From Streptomyces griseochromogenes (GTDB lineage Bacteria > Actinomycetota > Actinomycetes > Streptomycetales > Streptomycetaceae): a stretch of 64,000 nucleotides of DNA. Shown piece after piece: positions 15,608-25,467 of this stretch. Made by a program: the position numbers and the translations under genes. Position 1 is the stretch's first letter. Every line of letters begins with the position of its first letter. The stretch spans positions 5,270,001-5,334,000 of the forward strand of contig NZ_CP016279.1 in the NCBI RefSeq assembly GCF_001542625.1, read 5' to 3'. The notes below the pieces were generated by a model that was not told the origin of the DNA, did not search any database, and saw only the letters and a list, made by a program, of their open reading frames with translations.

Positions 15608-18058
15608 ATGACTGTGGTCGAACTGCCGCGGCCCGGCCGTCCCGGGAGGCAGCGCCTCTTCCCGGACCAGGCCGAGGCCGTCAAGCGGCTGGTACGGCAT
15701 CTGCGGCGCGCGGGGACGCGGGGGCTGTTCGTGTCGGCGACGGGCACCGGCAAGACGCTGGTGTCGATCCGCACAGCGGACGAACTCGGCGCGCGGCTGG
15801 TGCTGTTCGTGGTGCCCACCCTGGACCTGGCGGCCCAGACGGCGCTGGCCTGGCGCGGCGACGGTCACCTGGAGCACATGGTGATCGTCTCCTCCCTGGA
15901 CACCAGCGGCCGGGACGACCTGGTCGCGGCCCGCGTCATGTCGACCACGAACCCGCACGCGCTGGGCGGGCTGATGTCGGTGGTGGGGGAGGGGGAGGAC
16001 CAGATCCGTGCGTTGACGGTGATCTGCACCTACGACTCCCTGGACAAGATCGAACAGACCCAGCGCACGGGATACGCGGTGCCGCCGTTCGACCTCGCGG
16101 TCATGGACGAAGCCCACCGGATCGCCGGCCGCGCCGACAAGAAGTGGGCGATCGTCAACGACGCCAAGCGGATCCGCGCGGATCGCCGCCTCTACATGAC
16201 CGCCACCCCCCGCATCTTCGCCGCGCCGGAGCTGGCCGAGTCCGCCGACACCACCCGCCCCCGCCGCCGTGCCACCGCCCCGAACCGGGACACGGACGTG
16301 GACGCGTTCGCCAACTCCATGGACAACGAGGCCGTCTACGGCAAGAAGGTCTTCGAATACCCCCTCGCCCAGGCGGTGGAGGACGGCCGGGCCGCGGACT
16401 ACCGCATCGTGGTGCCCACCCTGACCGACACCGACCTGCGCCGCCGCCTGAACATGCCCGCCCCGGGCACGACCGCGCACACAGCCGCCGGTTCCGGCGA
16501 ACAGGGGGACGACGGTGCGCTGCGCACCACCGCCCTGCACCTGTCCGTCCTGCGCGCCATGACCGAACACCGTCTGAGCAAGGTCCTGGTCTACTTCAAC
16601 CTCGTCTCCGACGCCCGCCGCTTCGCCCGCGAACTCCCCCACACCCTGCGCCTGCTGGCCCGCACCGACCCCGACCTCGTCCCGGACATCACCCCCGAGC
16701 TGTTCTTCGCCCACGGCGAGCACACCCCAGCCCAGCGCGCCGACACCTTCACAGCCTTCGCCGCCGCCGACTGCGCGATCCTCGCCAACTCCCGCCTGAT
16801 CGCCGAAGGCGTCGACATCCCCAGCGTCGACGCGATCGTCTTCGCGGACCCCACCCGCAGCGTCATCCGCTGCGTCCAGGCCCTGGGCCGCGCCCTGCGC
16901 CTGGACGTCTCCGGCAAGACCGCCAGCCTGATCGTCCCCGTCTACGTCCCGCCCGGCGCCGACGGCGAGAACATCCTCGGCACCGCATACGAGCCGGTGT
17001 GGGCGATCGCCTGCGCACTGGCCGGCCACGACCACCGCATCCTCGAGCGCCTCCCGGACAAGGCCAACCGCCTCCCACGCGAGACCAGCGATGTCATCGC
17101 CCGCCGTTGGCACTTCGACTTCACCGTCCACCCCGAACGCATCGCCCAGGCGATGGACCTGGTCTCCTTCGACCCCCGCGACGCGCCGGTCTCCCGCTCC
17201 CGCCGCCTAGGGCTCGCCGCCGCCCAGTCCTACCGCGACCAGTACGGCCACCTCGAGGTCCCCGCCGACCACATCGACCCCACCGGCTACCGGCTGGGCA
17301 CCTTCATCACCACCATGCGCGACGCCCGCACCGCCGGCCGCCTCGAAGCCGACTGGATCGCCGAACTCGACGCGCTCGGCATGATCTGGGACAAGCACGA
17401 CGCCGCCTGGCGCTCCCGCCTCGCCGCCGCCGCCGACCACCTGCGCACCCACGGCCATCTCGCCGCCCCTGCCACCACCCCCGTCGGCGCATGGCTCGCC
17501 GAACAACGCCACCTCGCCGCCAAGAACACCCTCGATGCCGCCCGCGCCGACGCCCTCACCGCCCTCGCCCCCGACTGGCGCCTTCCCCACGGCGCGGACT
17601 GGCACCGCAAATACCACCTGCTGCGCGCCCACCTCGCCTCCGGTGCCGACCCGGCCGCCCTCACCCGCGACACCCTCCTGGCCGGGGTGAAGATCGGCTC
17701 CTGGCTCCACCGCCAGCTCACCACCTGGGCCGCCCTCCACCCCGGCCAGCAGCACCTGATGACCGCTCTCGGCCTCACCCCCGACACCAACCCCCTCGCC
17801 CCGGCCCGCCGCTCCCGCCGCACCTTCGAACAGGCCGTCCAGCTCCTTGAACTCTTCCTCCACCGCGAAGGCCGCGCCCCCACAGCCCGCGAGACCATCC
17901 GCGTCGACGGCGACACCGTCAGGATCGGCGCCTGGCTCGCCAAAGCCCGCACCAAGCACCGCACAGGCCAGCTCCCCGGAGCCCACGCACGCCTGGTCGC
18001 CGCGCTCTTCGAAGGCGACTGGACGACCGAGGCCGCCGTCCCCGCCATCCTGGCGTAG
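15608..18058 (+). CDS. DEAD/DEAH-box helicase with C-terminal helicase-associated (HA) repeats
   Basis: An 816-residue superfamily 2 helicase. Walker A ATGTGKT lies at about residues 42-48, motif II DEAH in VMDEAHRIAG, motif III in YMTATPRI, and motif VI in QALGRALRLD. After residue ~520 come at least three HA repeats (for example 'SYRDQYGHLEVPADHIDPTG' and 'HLRTHGHLAAPATTPVGAWL'). The start ATG is preceded by GAGGAAGAG. It is divergent from tap. HA-domain helicases are common near actinobacterial telomeres and on plasmids; their substrate is not known to me. A similar gene flanks Tn7-like operon 2, and a remnant lies at 3.6-3.8 kb. A link to telomeres or transposition is inference from position. 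Confidence 0.88.
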   Translation: MTVVELPRPGRPGRQRLFPDQAEAVKRLVRHLRRAGTRGLFVSATGTGKTLVSIRTADELGARLVLFVVPTLDLAAQTALAWRGDGHLEHMVIVSSLDTSGRDDLVAARVMSTTNPHALGGLMSVVGEGEDQIRALTVICTYDSLDKIEQTQRTGYAVPPFDLAVMDEAHRIAGRADKKWAIVNDAKRIRADRRLYMTATPRIFAAPELAESADTTRPRRRATAPNRDTDVDAFANSMDNEAVYGKKVFEYPLAQAVEDGRAADYRIVVPTLTDTDLRRRLNMPAPGTTAHTAAGSGEQGDDGALRTTALHLSVLRAMTEHRLSKVLVYFNLVSDARRFARELPHTLRLLARTDPDLVPDITPELFFAHGEHTPAQRADTFTAFAAADCAILANSRLIAEGVDIPSVDAIVFADPTRSVIRCVQALGRALRLDVSGKTASLIVPVYVPPGADGENILGTAYEPVWAIACALAGHDHRILERLPDKANRLPRETSDVIARRWHFDFTVHPERIAQAMDLVSFDPRDAPVSRSRRLGLAAAQSYRDQYGHLEVPADHIDPTGYRLGTFITTMRDARTAGRLEADWIAELDALGMIWDKHDAAWRSRLAAAADHLRTHGHLAAPATTPVGAWLAEQRHLAAKNTLDAARADALTALAPDWRLPHGADWHRKYHLLRAHLASGADPAALTRDTLLAGVKIGSWLHRQLTTWAALHPGQQHLMTALGLTPDTNPLAPARRSRRTFEQAVQLLELFLHREGRAPTARETIRVDGDTVRIGAWLAKARTKHRTGQLPGAHARLVAALFEGDWTTEAAVPAILA

Positions 18059-18212
18059 ACGCCTGCCCGCACAGGGGGGCGGAGCCGGGTCCGTATGCTG
18101 CGTGCGCCTGGAGGACCACGCCGCGCCCGCCGTTCAACCTCGGCGGCCGTGCTCCCATACTCATTTCGTCACTCCATGGTCAGGTTCGTATGCGGATGGT
18201 TACTCTGGCGTG

Positions 18213-18917
18213 ATGGATCACGAGGGGGCGGAGCAGGGGCCAGGGGGTGCGGTGACCAGCCGGGAGCAGGACGCGGTGCGCCTGCTGCTGTTGATTGACG
18301 GGGCGTGCGAGCCGCTCACCGAGGCGGAGAAGGCCCTGCCCGGCCTGGAGCAGGCAGTGGGCGTAATGAGGACGCAGGTCAAGCTGCAGAAGCTGGACTT
18401 CTGGCTGCGCAATCCGGACTACCTGGCCAACGAGCTGCTGACTGCCTACGAGACCGAGCCCGAGGAAGCACTGCTGGACCTCGCCGGCCGCATCCTGGAC
18501 TCCGAGGAGCCGGAGGTGCGGCGCTATCCGATGCTGCGCCACCACTTCGGCGCCTACGAGTGGCTGGACGACGCCCTGGCGGTGCTGCGCAGCGCCGGGC
18601 TGCTGGTGCGCAAGCGGCGGGGAACGGTCAACCGGGTGCGCCAGCACGACTACTTCCTGCTGGAGCACGGCCGTCACGTCGCCCGGGAGATCATCCGCCA
18701 GGAACCGGATTTCGGCTACTACGTGCAGCGCGTCGAGGACGTCCTGCGGCTCGCGGGGGAGAAGAGCGGCAGCGAGCTGAAGAAGCAGCAGTACCTGACG
18801 CGCGAGTACGCCGACACGCCGCGGGGGAGCCGGATCGGGTCGATCAGTGAGCAGGCGCGCCGCCGGCTGGCGGCATTCCGGCAGCAGCTGCAGGCACAGG
18901 GAGCGGGGGGAGCATGA
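18213..18917 (+). CDS. Small helical protein, first gene of three-gene SMC/nuclease set
   Basis: A 234-residue protein with no signal peptide. The middle (about residues 100-150) reads 'EWLDDALAVLRSAGLLVRKR' followed by 'RVRQHDYFLLEHGRHVAREI', which resembles a winged-helix beta-hairpin. The C-terminus is charged and helical. Its stop overlaps the ATPase start by 4 bp (18914-18917), indicating coupled translation. In three-component ABC/SMC-type defence sets (Lamassu / ABC-3C type) a small middle component stands beside the ATPase. Assignment to that class is inference from gene order. Upstream 18059-18212 shows no gene. The GTG immediately before the ATG could be used instead. Confidence 0.75.
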   Translation: MDHEGAEQGPGGAVTSREQDAVRLLLLIDGACEPLTEAEKALPGLEQAVGVMRTQVKLQKLDFWLRNPDYLANELLTAYETEPEEALLDLAGRILDSEEPEVRRYPMLRHHFGAYEWLDDALAVLRSAGLLVRKRRGTVNRVRQHDYFLLEHGRHVAREIIRQEPDFGYYVQRVEDVLRLAGEKSGSELKKQQYLTREYADTPRGSRIGSISEQARRRLAAFRQQLQAQGAGGA

Positions 18918-20894
18918 GCACGGTGCAGGAAGAGGCACTGCTGGAGACGCGTATTGCGGACAAGGCGGGTGTGAAGGTCGACGATGTCCGTGACGTGTTC
19001 GCCGCTTACGGGCTGCCGCTGGTCATCTCTCCGGCACGTCCGCGGTCGCTGCGGGTGCACCGGCTGCGGGTGGCCGGGGAACGCACCGGCGACGTCGAGC
19101 CGGGCCCGTTCGACAAGACCCTGTCCTTCTCCGCAGGTCTGACAGCGCTGGTCGCCTCGAACTTCCGGGGCAAGACGTCGGTGCTGGAACTGCTGACGTG
19201 GTGCCTGCGCGGCACGCCGCGCAGTGAGATGCAAAGCCGTGTCCGCAGCTGGCTGCACCACGTCGACCTGGACGCGACCGTCGCGGGGGAGCCCATGGCG
19301 TTCCGCCTGGACCTCACCGACGGGGAGATCACCGCGGCCGCCGTCCTGACCGGCCCCGACTCGGCCGCCCTGGCCGACGTACGCGGCCCCGCCCCGGACC
19401 GGGGCATCACCGTCCTGCTGCGAGCCTCCAGCACCGACAGCTACGCGGAGCAGATCGCCGGCCTGATGCTGGGGCGGATGGATCTGCAGCCCCTGGTCAA
19501 CAGCTTCAAGGAGACCAGCACCCAGACCCACGGGTGGCCCGCCTACTTCGGGGCGGTCTACCTGCCGGCCGGCGGCGACAAGGCACTGCTGGGCGAGGTC
19601 ACCTCCAACGGACTGCCGGGCCGTCTGCTGCAGGTCTTCCTGGACCTGCCCGCGGCCGCCGCCCTCACCCGCGTCAAGACCGTGCACGACGTGCGCCTCG
19701 CCGAGGACAAGGCACGCCGCGCGGTGGCGGCCGCCGAAGCAGCGGAACGCGCATCCGAACGCGAACGCCTCGAAACCGATCTCGCCCAGGCCCGCGAGGC
19801 ACTGGCACGCCTGCTGCCCGGGGACGGCGAGGACGCCTCCCTGACCGACCTGGCCCGCGACGCGGTCCAGCTCGCCCGGGCGCTGGCCGACGCGCAGGAC
19901 GCGTGGGACGAAGCCGTGCGCGTCTTCCGCCGGGCGCGCACCGAACGCCAGCAGGCCGCCAAGCTCCTCAACGACGTCACCGAAAGTGCCACCGCCCGTC
20001 TGCTCTTCCACGGCCTGAACCCCACCAGCTGCCCCCGCTGCGACCAGCAGATCGACGACACACGCCGCCAGCAGGAGCGGCACGCCCACACCTGCGCGGT
20101 GTGCGCGCGAGGTGACCGGAGACGACGAAGAACCGCAGGAAATCAAGGCCGAGGCACAGCAGAGGCTGGAGACGAGTACCGCCGCCGAAGCGGCAGCCAA
20201 ACAGGCTCTGGAACAGGCCGAGGCCACCGTCGATGGCCTGACACGCCAACTGGAACGCGCGCAGGAGCAGTTGCGGCGCGCTCAGTCCGCCGCCGACCTG
20301 CCCGCTCGCCTGGCCGCACAGGAGAACGTGCTGCGACTGGAAGGCGCACTCAGCGTGTTCCGCGAGCCCGAGGAACCGGCCCTGGACGAAACCGAGGCCA
20401 AGGCCATCAAGGTCCTGGCTGCCGCCGCCGACCTGCTGGAAAAGGACAGCAAGACGGCCGCCGAGGCACTGTTCAAAGAGGTCAACGAGGAGACCGCCGA
20501 GCTGGCGACCCTGTTCGGGGTTCCCTCCCTCAAGTCGGTGTCGATCGACCGCGGCGCCCGCCTGAAAATCTTCCCCCTCGGCAGCAAGCAGGAATGGTTC
20601 AAGGACCAGACCGCCGGCGCACGCCTGCGGCTGCGCATCGCGGTCGCCATCGCCCTGCTCAGGGTCGGTCGGGCAAACGGCGTATCCACCCACCCCGGCC
20701 TGCTGCTGATCGACAGCCCCAAGTCCGAGGAGATGCAGTCCGCCGACGCCCATAAGCTCTTCAAGGAACTGGCCACCGTCGCAGCCGAGAGCGACCTGCA
20801 GGTGGTCATCACCACCGCGGACTTCGACCTGGCCCGCGCAGCCCTGCCCGCCGACAGCATCCGGCAGGCCGAGCCCGGCGCTTCCCTATGGTGA
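18914..20894 (+). pseudogene. SMC-like ATPase with zinc hook, interrupted by a frameshift
   Basis: The first part (18914 to about 20110) has an SMC/Rad50-type Walker A (VASNFRGKTSVLELL, about residues 79-93), a long Glu/Arg/Ala coiled coil and a zinc pair CPRC...CAVC. Directly after the second pair the frame must move by one base (near 20105-20110, within a GCGCGC tract) to continue as 'EVTGDDEEPQEIKAEAQQRL'. The second coiled-coil arm follows, then the C-terminal ATPase lobe with Walker B LLLIDSPKSEEM and 'VVITTADFD'. The second part alone would run from a GTG at 20112 to 20894. In the uncorrected frame translation carries on to 20755 with low-quality sequence. Possible causes are an assembly error, a real inactivating indel or programmed shifting. 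Corrected length is about 660 residues. Confidence 0.8.
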
Positions 20895-20931
20895 TGCCGC
20901 ACCCGAGAGCACGCAGGAAAGGACGGCTGCC

Positions 20932-23010
20932 GTGCCGCAACTCGCCGACCGGCTGACCGAACTGGCCGCAGACGGCCAGCCCATCACCTTCCCTGCCCTC
21001 GGCCTCGCCCCCGACACCGTCGCCAGCCAGGCCGGCGACGTGGCCGCCGGCCCCTTCGCCCCCTACCTCGCCGAAGCCGTCGCCGACGCATACAACCGCA
21101 GCGACGCCCAATGGCAGCCCGCAGCCACCGCACTCCCTGAAGGACTCGCCGCACAGCACAGCGTCCTGCACCTGACCGCATCCATGGACGCCCTCCTCCA
21201 CAGCCCCGCAGCCGCAAAGGCACTGGGCAAGCCCCTGACCGCAGCCCTGCTGGACGGACTGCCCGACCGCATCGAGGCCGCACCCCTCCTGGCCGCCGCC
21301 CGCCTCGAAGGCGCCGTACGCCTGGCGGTCGCCGAAGCGGTCACCCCCTTCAAACTGTGGCAGGCGCTCGAGGACGTGCCGACCGACGGCCCCGAAGACT
21401 TCCTCGAACGCCTGCCCCGCCTCCTCGGCCTCACTCTCGACCGCTGGGCCGGCGAGGACACCCTCGCCGACACGGTCCGCACCCTGCTGCAGCAACTCAC
21501 CCACGACGAAGCCACCGACGTGGACGCGATGTTCGAACTCGGCTGCGACCTGCTGCGCCGCGCCCTGTCCTCCCAGGACATCGGCACCGTCACCACCCAC
21601 CTCGTCCAGGCCCGCCACCAGTTCGAAACCGCCGCCCAGGCCGAAGAAGCCCGCCACGACGCCCTCACCTACGCAGCGGTCTGCGACGCCATCCTCGCCT
21701 TCGGCCGGGCAGACGCAGCAGCCATCAACCACGCCGCCGACCAGATCGCCGACACCCTGGACCAGCGCCAGGCCTGGATCCACCGCACCCACCAGCCCGA
21801 ATGGCTCCAACCGCGCCGCTCAGCAGAAATCGCCTGGCACCACCTCGTCCTCCAACTACGCGCCGCAGCCACCACCCTCCAAGACGACGCATGGATGGAC
21901 GCCTGGCAAGCCCTCGACACCGTCCTCGCCGCCTACAGCGCCGCCCGCACCGTCCGCCCCCTGGCAGGCGACACCGGCCAAGGCCTGGCCCTGCTGGTCC
22001 AGCCCGCGATCGAAGACGGCTTCCTGCGCCAGCAGGCCTTCCTGGCACAACTGCGCCGCGCCGCCCAGGAAACAGCCCAGCACGCCGCCCGCGACTTCGA
22101 CGCCGCCACCGCCCACACCCTGCTCACCGCGATCGAGACCGCGGCCCAGCGTGAGATGAGCTCCGCCAGCTCCTCCAACGCCGCCGACGACGGCAGCGAT
22201 GACGACGACCCCGGCGGAGCAGTGCTCGCCCGCTTGCAACGCCTGGCACCGACCCTGCTCCTCCAGCTCAAAGACCAGGCCCTGGGCATCGCCAGCACAC
22301 TCGACGACCAGCAGCTCCGCGTACTGGAAGGCTTCGCCCACGACAGCGACGTCGCCCGCCTCAAAGCCACCGATCCGCTCATCGTGCCCAAACTCGACCA
22401 GCTCATGGCCGAGTTGTCCGCCCATCCCTCGTTCACCGGGGAAGTCCGCCAGACCTTCTCCGTGCTAGTCGAGCAAACCCTCCTCTTTCTCAAGAGCCGT
22501 TCCGACATCACCCGCACCAACCTCCTCGGCTCCACCAAGAAGGGCGAACCACCCCTTTTCGACTACCGGCGCAAACCCGAGGGAGACCGCAAGCCCGTCG
22601 AGGCCGACCTGCAGCGCGACTTCCATCAGTGGCTCCAAAAAGGCCCCCTGCACAACGTCGTCCTCGTCGAACCCGTCGACGTGGGCATGGGCCGCGCCGA
22701 TGTCATGGCGCACTTCGGAGCCCTGCGCTACCTCACCGAGATCAAACAGGACGCCACCGACAACGATCCCCAGTACCTCGAAAGGCGCTACCTCACCCAG
22801 GCCGCCGAGTACAGCATCACCAACGCCCCCTTCGGACAGCTCCTCGTGCTGGACCTCACCCCGAAGAACGACACTCAAGGCAATCTGCGCGTCGATGAAG
22901 TCGCCTGGACCACCGCCCACCGGCCCCGGGGGGCCACAACAGACCGGGCAGTCGTCGTCGGCATCGTCGCCGGCAACCGCACCACACCCTCCGCCTACTC
23001 CCGCAAGTAA
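20932..23010 (+). CDS. Large protein with C-terminal PD-(D/E)XK nuclease domain
   Basis: A 692-residue protein. Residues 1 to about 540 are helical with no recognised domain. The C-terminus carries a readable PD-(D/E)XK site: Glu in VEADLQRDF (about 560), Asp in MGRADVMAHF (about 588) and E-x-K in TEIKQD (about 603-605), followed by a Gln-rich helix 'TQAAEYSITN'. It begins 37 bp after the ATPase stop, with AGGAAAGGACGG as ribosome binding site upstream of a GTG. The likely role is the DNA-cleaving effector of the ATPase/small-protein set. DNA repair is the alternative, but the accessory-region setting favours defence. The family is not one I can name. Confidence 0.8.
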   Translation: MPQLADRLTELAADGQPITFPALGLAPDTVASQAGDVAAGPFAPYLAEAVADAYNRSDAQWQPAATALPEGLAAQHSVLHLTASMDALLHSPAAAKALGKPLTAALLDGLPDRIEAAPLLAAARLEGAVRLAVAEAVTPFKLWQALEDVPTDGPEDFLERLPRLLGLTLDRWAGEDTLADTVRTLLQQLTHDEATDVDAMFELGCDLLRRALSSQDIGTVTTHLVQARHQFETAAQAEEARHDALTYAAVCDAILAFGRADAAAINHAADQIADTLDQRQAWIHRTHQPEWLQPRRSAEIAWHHLVLQLRAAATTLQDDAWMDAWQALDTVLAAYSAARTVRPLAGDTGQGLALLVQPAIEDGFLRQQAFLAQLRRAAQETAQHAARDFDAATAHTLLTAIETAAQREMSSASSSNAADDGSDDDDPGGAVLARLQRLAPTLLLQLKDQALGIASTLDDQQLRVLEGFAHDSDVARLKATDPLIVPKLDQLMAELSAHPSFTGEVRQTFSVLVEQTLLFLKSRSDITRTNLLGSTKKGEPPLFDYRRKPEGDRKPVEADLQRDFHQWLQKGPLHNVVLVEPVDVGMGRADVMAHFGALRYLTEIKQDATDNDPQYLERRYLTQAAEYSITNAPFGQLLVLDLTPKNDTQGNLRVDEVAWTTAHRPRGATTDRAVVVGIVAGNRTTPSAYSRK

Positions 23011-23144
23011 GCCGCGGTATCCACCAGCACACGGCCACCAGCCTCGAACCGGACGACCGCTCGGCCGTCAGCGCGACGCCCTCGTGGGCAACGCCACCGG
23101 GGGAGAACCAGCCCAGGACGCCTGAACACGGGACGCGCTCGTTG

Positions 23145-24464
23145 TCAGCGTCGCAGTCCGGGGCCGACGCGCTCGTAAGCGCAGCGCTTGGTGACCGGGT
23201 TCAAGACAGCGACCTTCAGCGGGCTCCGGGCGGCTTCCTCGATCCTCGAGAGCCAGGCTCGGCCGGGCACCAGGATGGTCAGGTCCGCAGGCCACCGGGC
23301 GAGCGCTGAGGGGTCGGGGCACACCACACCGGCCAGCTGGAACGCGCTGTCCTTGCACGGCCGGCTGTAGAGGAGCAGCCCGTTGCCGTGGGCGGGGCTC
23401 TGGGCGCCGCACTCGACGGCCTTGCCGGAGGTGGAGCGGACCATGTGCATGAACGCGGGCCACAGTGCGGCGTCCATGCCCGCGTGCTCGAAGAAGGCGG
23501 ACAGCCGCTCCTGCTCCGCCCGCTCTTCCCGCGCCTGTTCCTCAGCGGCCTGCCGGCGGTCCTCGGCGGCCCGTCTGCGCCGTTCCGCGGAAGCGGCCCG
23601 CATGTCCGCGGCCTGACGGCGTTGCTCGGCGGCGGCCGCCTGCAGGACTGCTTCGGCGTCGGCCTCCAGCCGGGCCCGGACGACGGCCAGTTGGACGTAG
23701 GAGCGGGCGGTCCACCACACCGTGGCGTCCGGGCCGGCATGGGCATGCACCCGCTCCTGAAGAATCCACCGGATCGCATCGACGAGGGAGCAGGAGACGT
23801 GGGTCCACGCCGCCTTTGTCTTCAACGTGTGCGGCGCCGCCCAGGTGTAGCGCGCCATCCCGTGACGCACCGTCCACGCGTCCCCGCGGCTCCTGGGGGG
23901 CGCCACCCGCAGGGAGGGCACACCGCGCTCCCACGGCCGCTTCTCCACCGCAATCCAGCACACCGCCACACCGTCCGCCGCGTAGCGGTCCGTCCGCCCC
24001 TGCGCCTCCTGCGGCGTCATGGGCGAAAGCTGCGCCTCCAGTGCCATGAACGGCCGGTCCCGCCGGTCGAAGACCAGCACGTCGGCACGCCAGGTCCGGG
24101 CCTCGTTGCCGACCTCCAGCTCAGCCCTGAAGCCCGCTGCCCGGGCGGCGGTGGCCAGCTCGAGCTTCAGCAGATGATGCTCCGGCGACTCGTTCGCCAG
24201 CGCGCAGTCGCGGGGCCGCACCTGGTGGTAGAAGTGCCGGGCACGGTGCGGGGAGACGCGCGCGAATACCTTTCCCCGGCACTCCGGACACGCCAGCTCC
24301 AGACCTTTCACGCGGTGAATGTCTGCCCAGGACCGGCCGCACCCCAGATCGTCAAGCGACGCATCCAGCCGGCCCCAGCCCGCGTGCAGGGCGGTGTACC
24401 CCATCGGCTCCCCATCGTGTGCCCCGACAAGGACAGCATCCCCTGTGCTGCAATGGCGATACAC
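23145..24464 (-). CDS. CoiA-like nuclease-fold protein with zinc site and coiled coil
   Basis: About 439 residues. The N-terminal third matches the competence protein CoiA pattern: a zinc-ribbon half CPEC, 'HRARHFYH', 'ESPEHHLLKLELATAARAAG', then RADVLVFDRR...ALEAQLS, which supplies the D and E-x-Q residues of a PD-(D/E)XK-like site, and 'RTDRYAADGVAVCWI'. A long Arg/Ala/Glu coiled coil follows (about residues 230-300), and a C-terminal domain of unknown function. In actinobacteria such proteins are not tied to natural competence; nucleic-acid cleavage or defence is more likely. The GTG at 24464 is a guess, since the frame stays open to 24734 and overlaps another possible gene. Confidence 0.7.
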   Translation of the reverse strand: MYRHCSTGDAVLVGAHDGEPMGYTALHAGWGRLDASLDDLGCGRSWADIHRVKGLELACPECRGKVFARVSPHRARHFYHQVRPRDCALANESPEHHLLKLELATAARAAGFRAELEVGNEARTWRADVLVFDRRDRPFMALEAQLSPMTPQEAQGRTDRYAADGVAVCWIAVEKRPWERGVPSLRVAPPRSRGDAWTVRHGMARYTWAAPHTLKTKAAWTHVSCSLVDAIRWILQERVHAHAGPDATVWWTARSYVQLAVVRARLEADAEAVLQAAAAEQRRQAADMRAASAERRRRAAEDRRQAAEEQAREERAEQERLSAFFEHAGMDAALWPAFMHMVRSTSGKAVECGAQSPAHGNGLLLYSRPCKDSAFQLAGVVCPDPSALARWPADLTILVPGRAWLSRIEEAARSPLKVAVLNPVTKRCAYERVGPGLRR

Positions 24465-24775
24465 CCTCGTCTGCTCGTTTGTCCGGGTGCGCTGTTGAGT
24501 GACGCGCCTGCGGGCTGGCGGGTGGTCACGACGGCTTCCCGGCGAGTGCGGCCAGGCGCTCCAGCTCGCCCAGGCCCGTAGTCGCAGCACTGCCCGCACA
24601 CCAGCCGCCGCTTCCTGGGCTTCTCCGGCAGCCGGATGTCGTGCGGTAGCCGAGAGGTGTCTTTGGACTCGCGTAGGTCGAAGTCGCACTCGGCGCAGAC
24701 CAGGCCAGCCGCGCGGGCCTGCTTCTTCGACCATGCGGGCCAGTCCGCCGACAGGGCGAGGTTGCAGATCGCCAT
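24308..24775 (-). CDS. Small zinc-ribbon protein (3' end uncertain)
   Basis: A 155-residue reading frame starting 2 bp after the upstream stop (TAG-GC-ATG). The first ~70 residues look real: two CxxC pairs (CAEC at about 26, CGQC at about 59) separated by a charged segment form a zinc ribbon. Beyond residue ~75 the sequence is low-complexity and runs into the 5' end of the CoiA-like gene, an overlap of about 157 bp. Either the true protein is shorter because of an indel, or the CoiA-like gene starts later. No function can be assigned beyond zinc binding. Confidence 0.4.
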   Translation of the reverse strand: MAICNLALSADWPAWSKKQARAAGLVCAECDFDLRESKDTSRLPHDIRLPEKPRKRRLVCGQCCDYGPGRAGAPGRTRREAVVTTRQPAGASLNSAPGQTSRRGCIAIAAQGMLSLSGHTMGSRWGTPPCTRAGAGWMRRLTIWGAAGPGQTFTA

Positions 24776-24777
24776 GC

Positions 24778-25152
24778 CTACGGCGCCGGGCTGGAACACG
24801 GGAAGGCCCAGCCGGGGCAGTCCTCGGGGATGTCGCCGATGGACTCCTTCAACGAGGGCATCCACCGCACCAGGTGGGTGAGATCGTTGCGGACGATACG
24901 GACCTCATCGCCCTGCCGCATGGCCTTGTTGTAGGAACTGGCGAGCGGGAAGCGGAATGCCGTCACGATCGTGTAGGGCACTTCGAGTAGCTGAAGGTCC
25001 TGGCCGATCTCAGCGGCCGTGGCCTTCCACTCGCCGCACCTGGTCTCCCGCCACAGCGCGAGCCCGTCGTTGTTCAGCACGCCGGACACCCTCACCGTGC
25101 TCACGATCCGCCGCTGCGCGGCCCGTACCTCCGGGAGAACTGCTTCCGTCAT
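24778..25152 (-). CDS. Conserved-looking hypothetical protein
   Basis: A 124-residue protein beginning 'MTEAVLPEVRAAQRRIVSTV'. A GAGG ribosome binding site lies about 9 bp upstream of the chosen ATG; the frame is open upstream to 25395 with no coding character. It has a mixed alpha/beta pattern (VSGVLNNDGLALWRE, TIVTAFRFPLASSYNK), with no membrane segment or catalytic motif that I recognise. It precedes and nearly touches the small zinc-ribbon frame, so the three genes from here to 23145 probably form one operon. Function unknown. Confidence 0.6.
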   Translation of the reverse strand: MTEAVLPEVRAAQRRIVSTVRVSGVLNNDGLALWRETRCGEWKATAAEIGQDLQLLEVPYTIVTAFRFPLASSYNKAMRQGDEVRIVRNDLTHLVRWMPSLKESIGDIPEDCPGWAFPCSSPAP

Positions 25153-25467
25153 CGGATTACCCTCGTCTCGTCGGCCCCCGGGCGGGCGGCCTCCCCAGGT
25201 CAACGATGGGCGGCGCCGGGCCGCCCGGTACGACTTCTTCCCCCCGGGAAATCGGCCGTGACGTGGGGAGGACGTTCGTCGTTGTCGGGGCGGTGCCGCC
25301 CCTTTCCTGTCGCGCTGTGACGGTGCCCGGCCGAGTGCCGCGTCAGCCCACGACTGACCCGGACTGGTAGGTCCCAGACGCGCCGCGTCACTCACAGCGC
25401 CCCGCCGTGCGGCCCCGGCCGCCCGACAGGCGCCGGATCGTGGGGTCGGCCGGAAGACGGCACCGCC

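Noticed and set aside
15542..17131. A 529-codon minus-strand frame opposite the helicase
   Set aside because: It is a Gly/Val/Arg-rich shadow with no motif; the plus frame contains all SF2 helicase motifs.
15608..18058. Naming the helicase TtrA, the telomere-proximal helicase-like protein of Streptomyces
   Set aside because: The setting is suggestive, but I cannot confirm domain identity from sequence alone, so only the domain-level call was kept.
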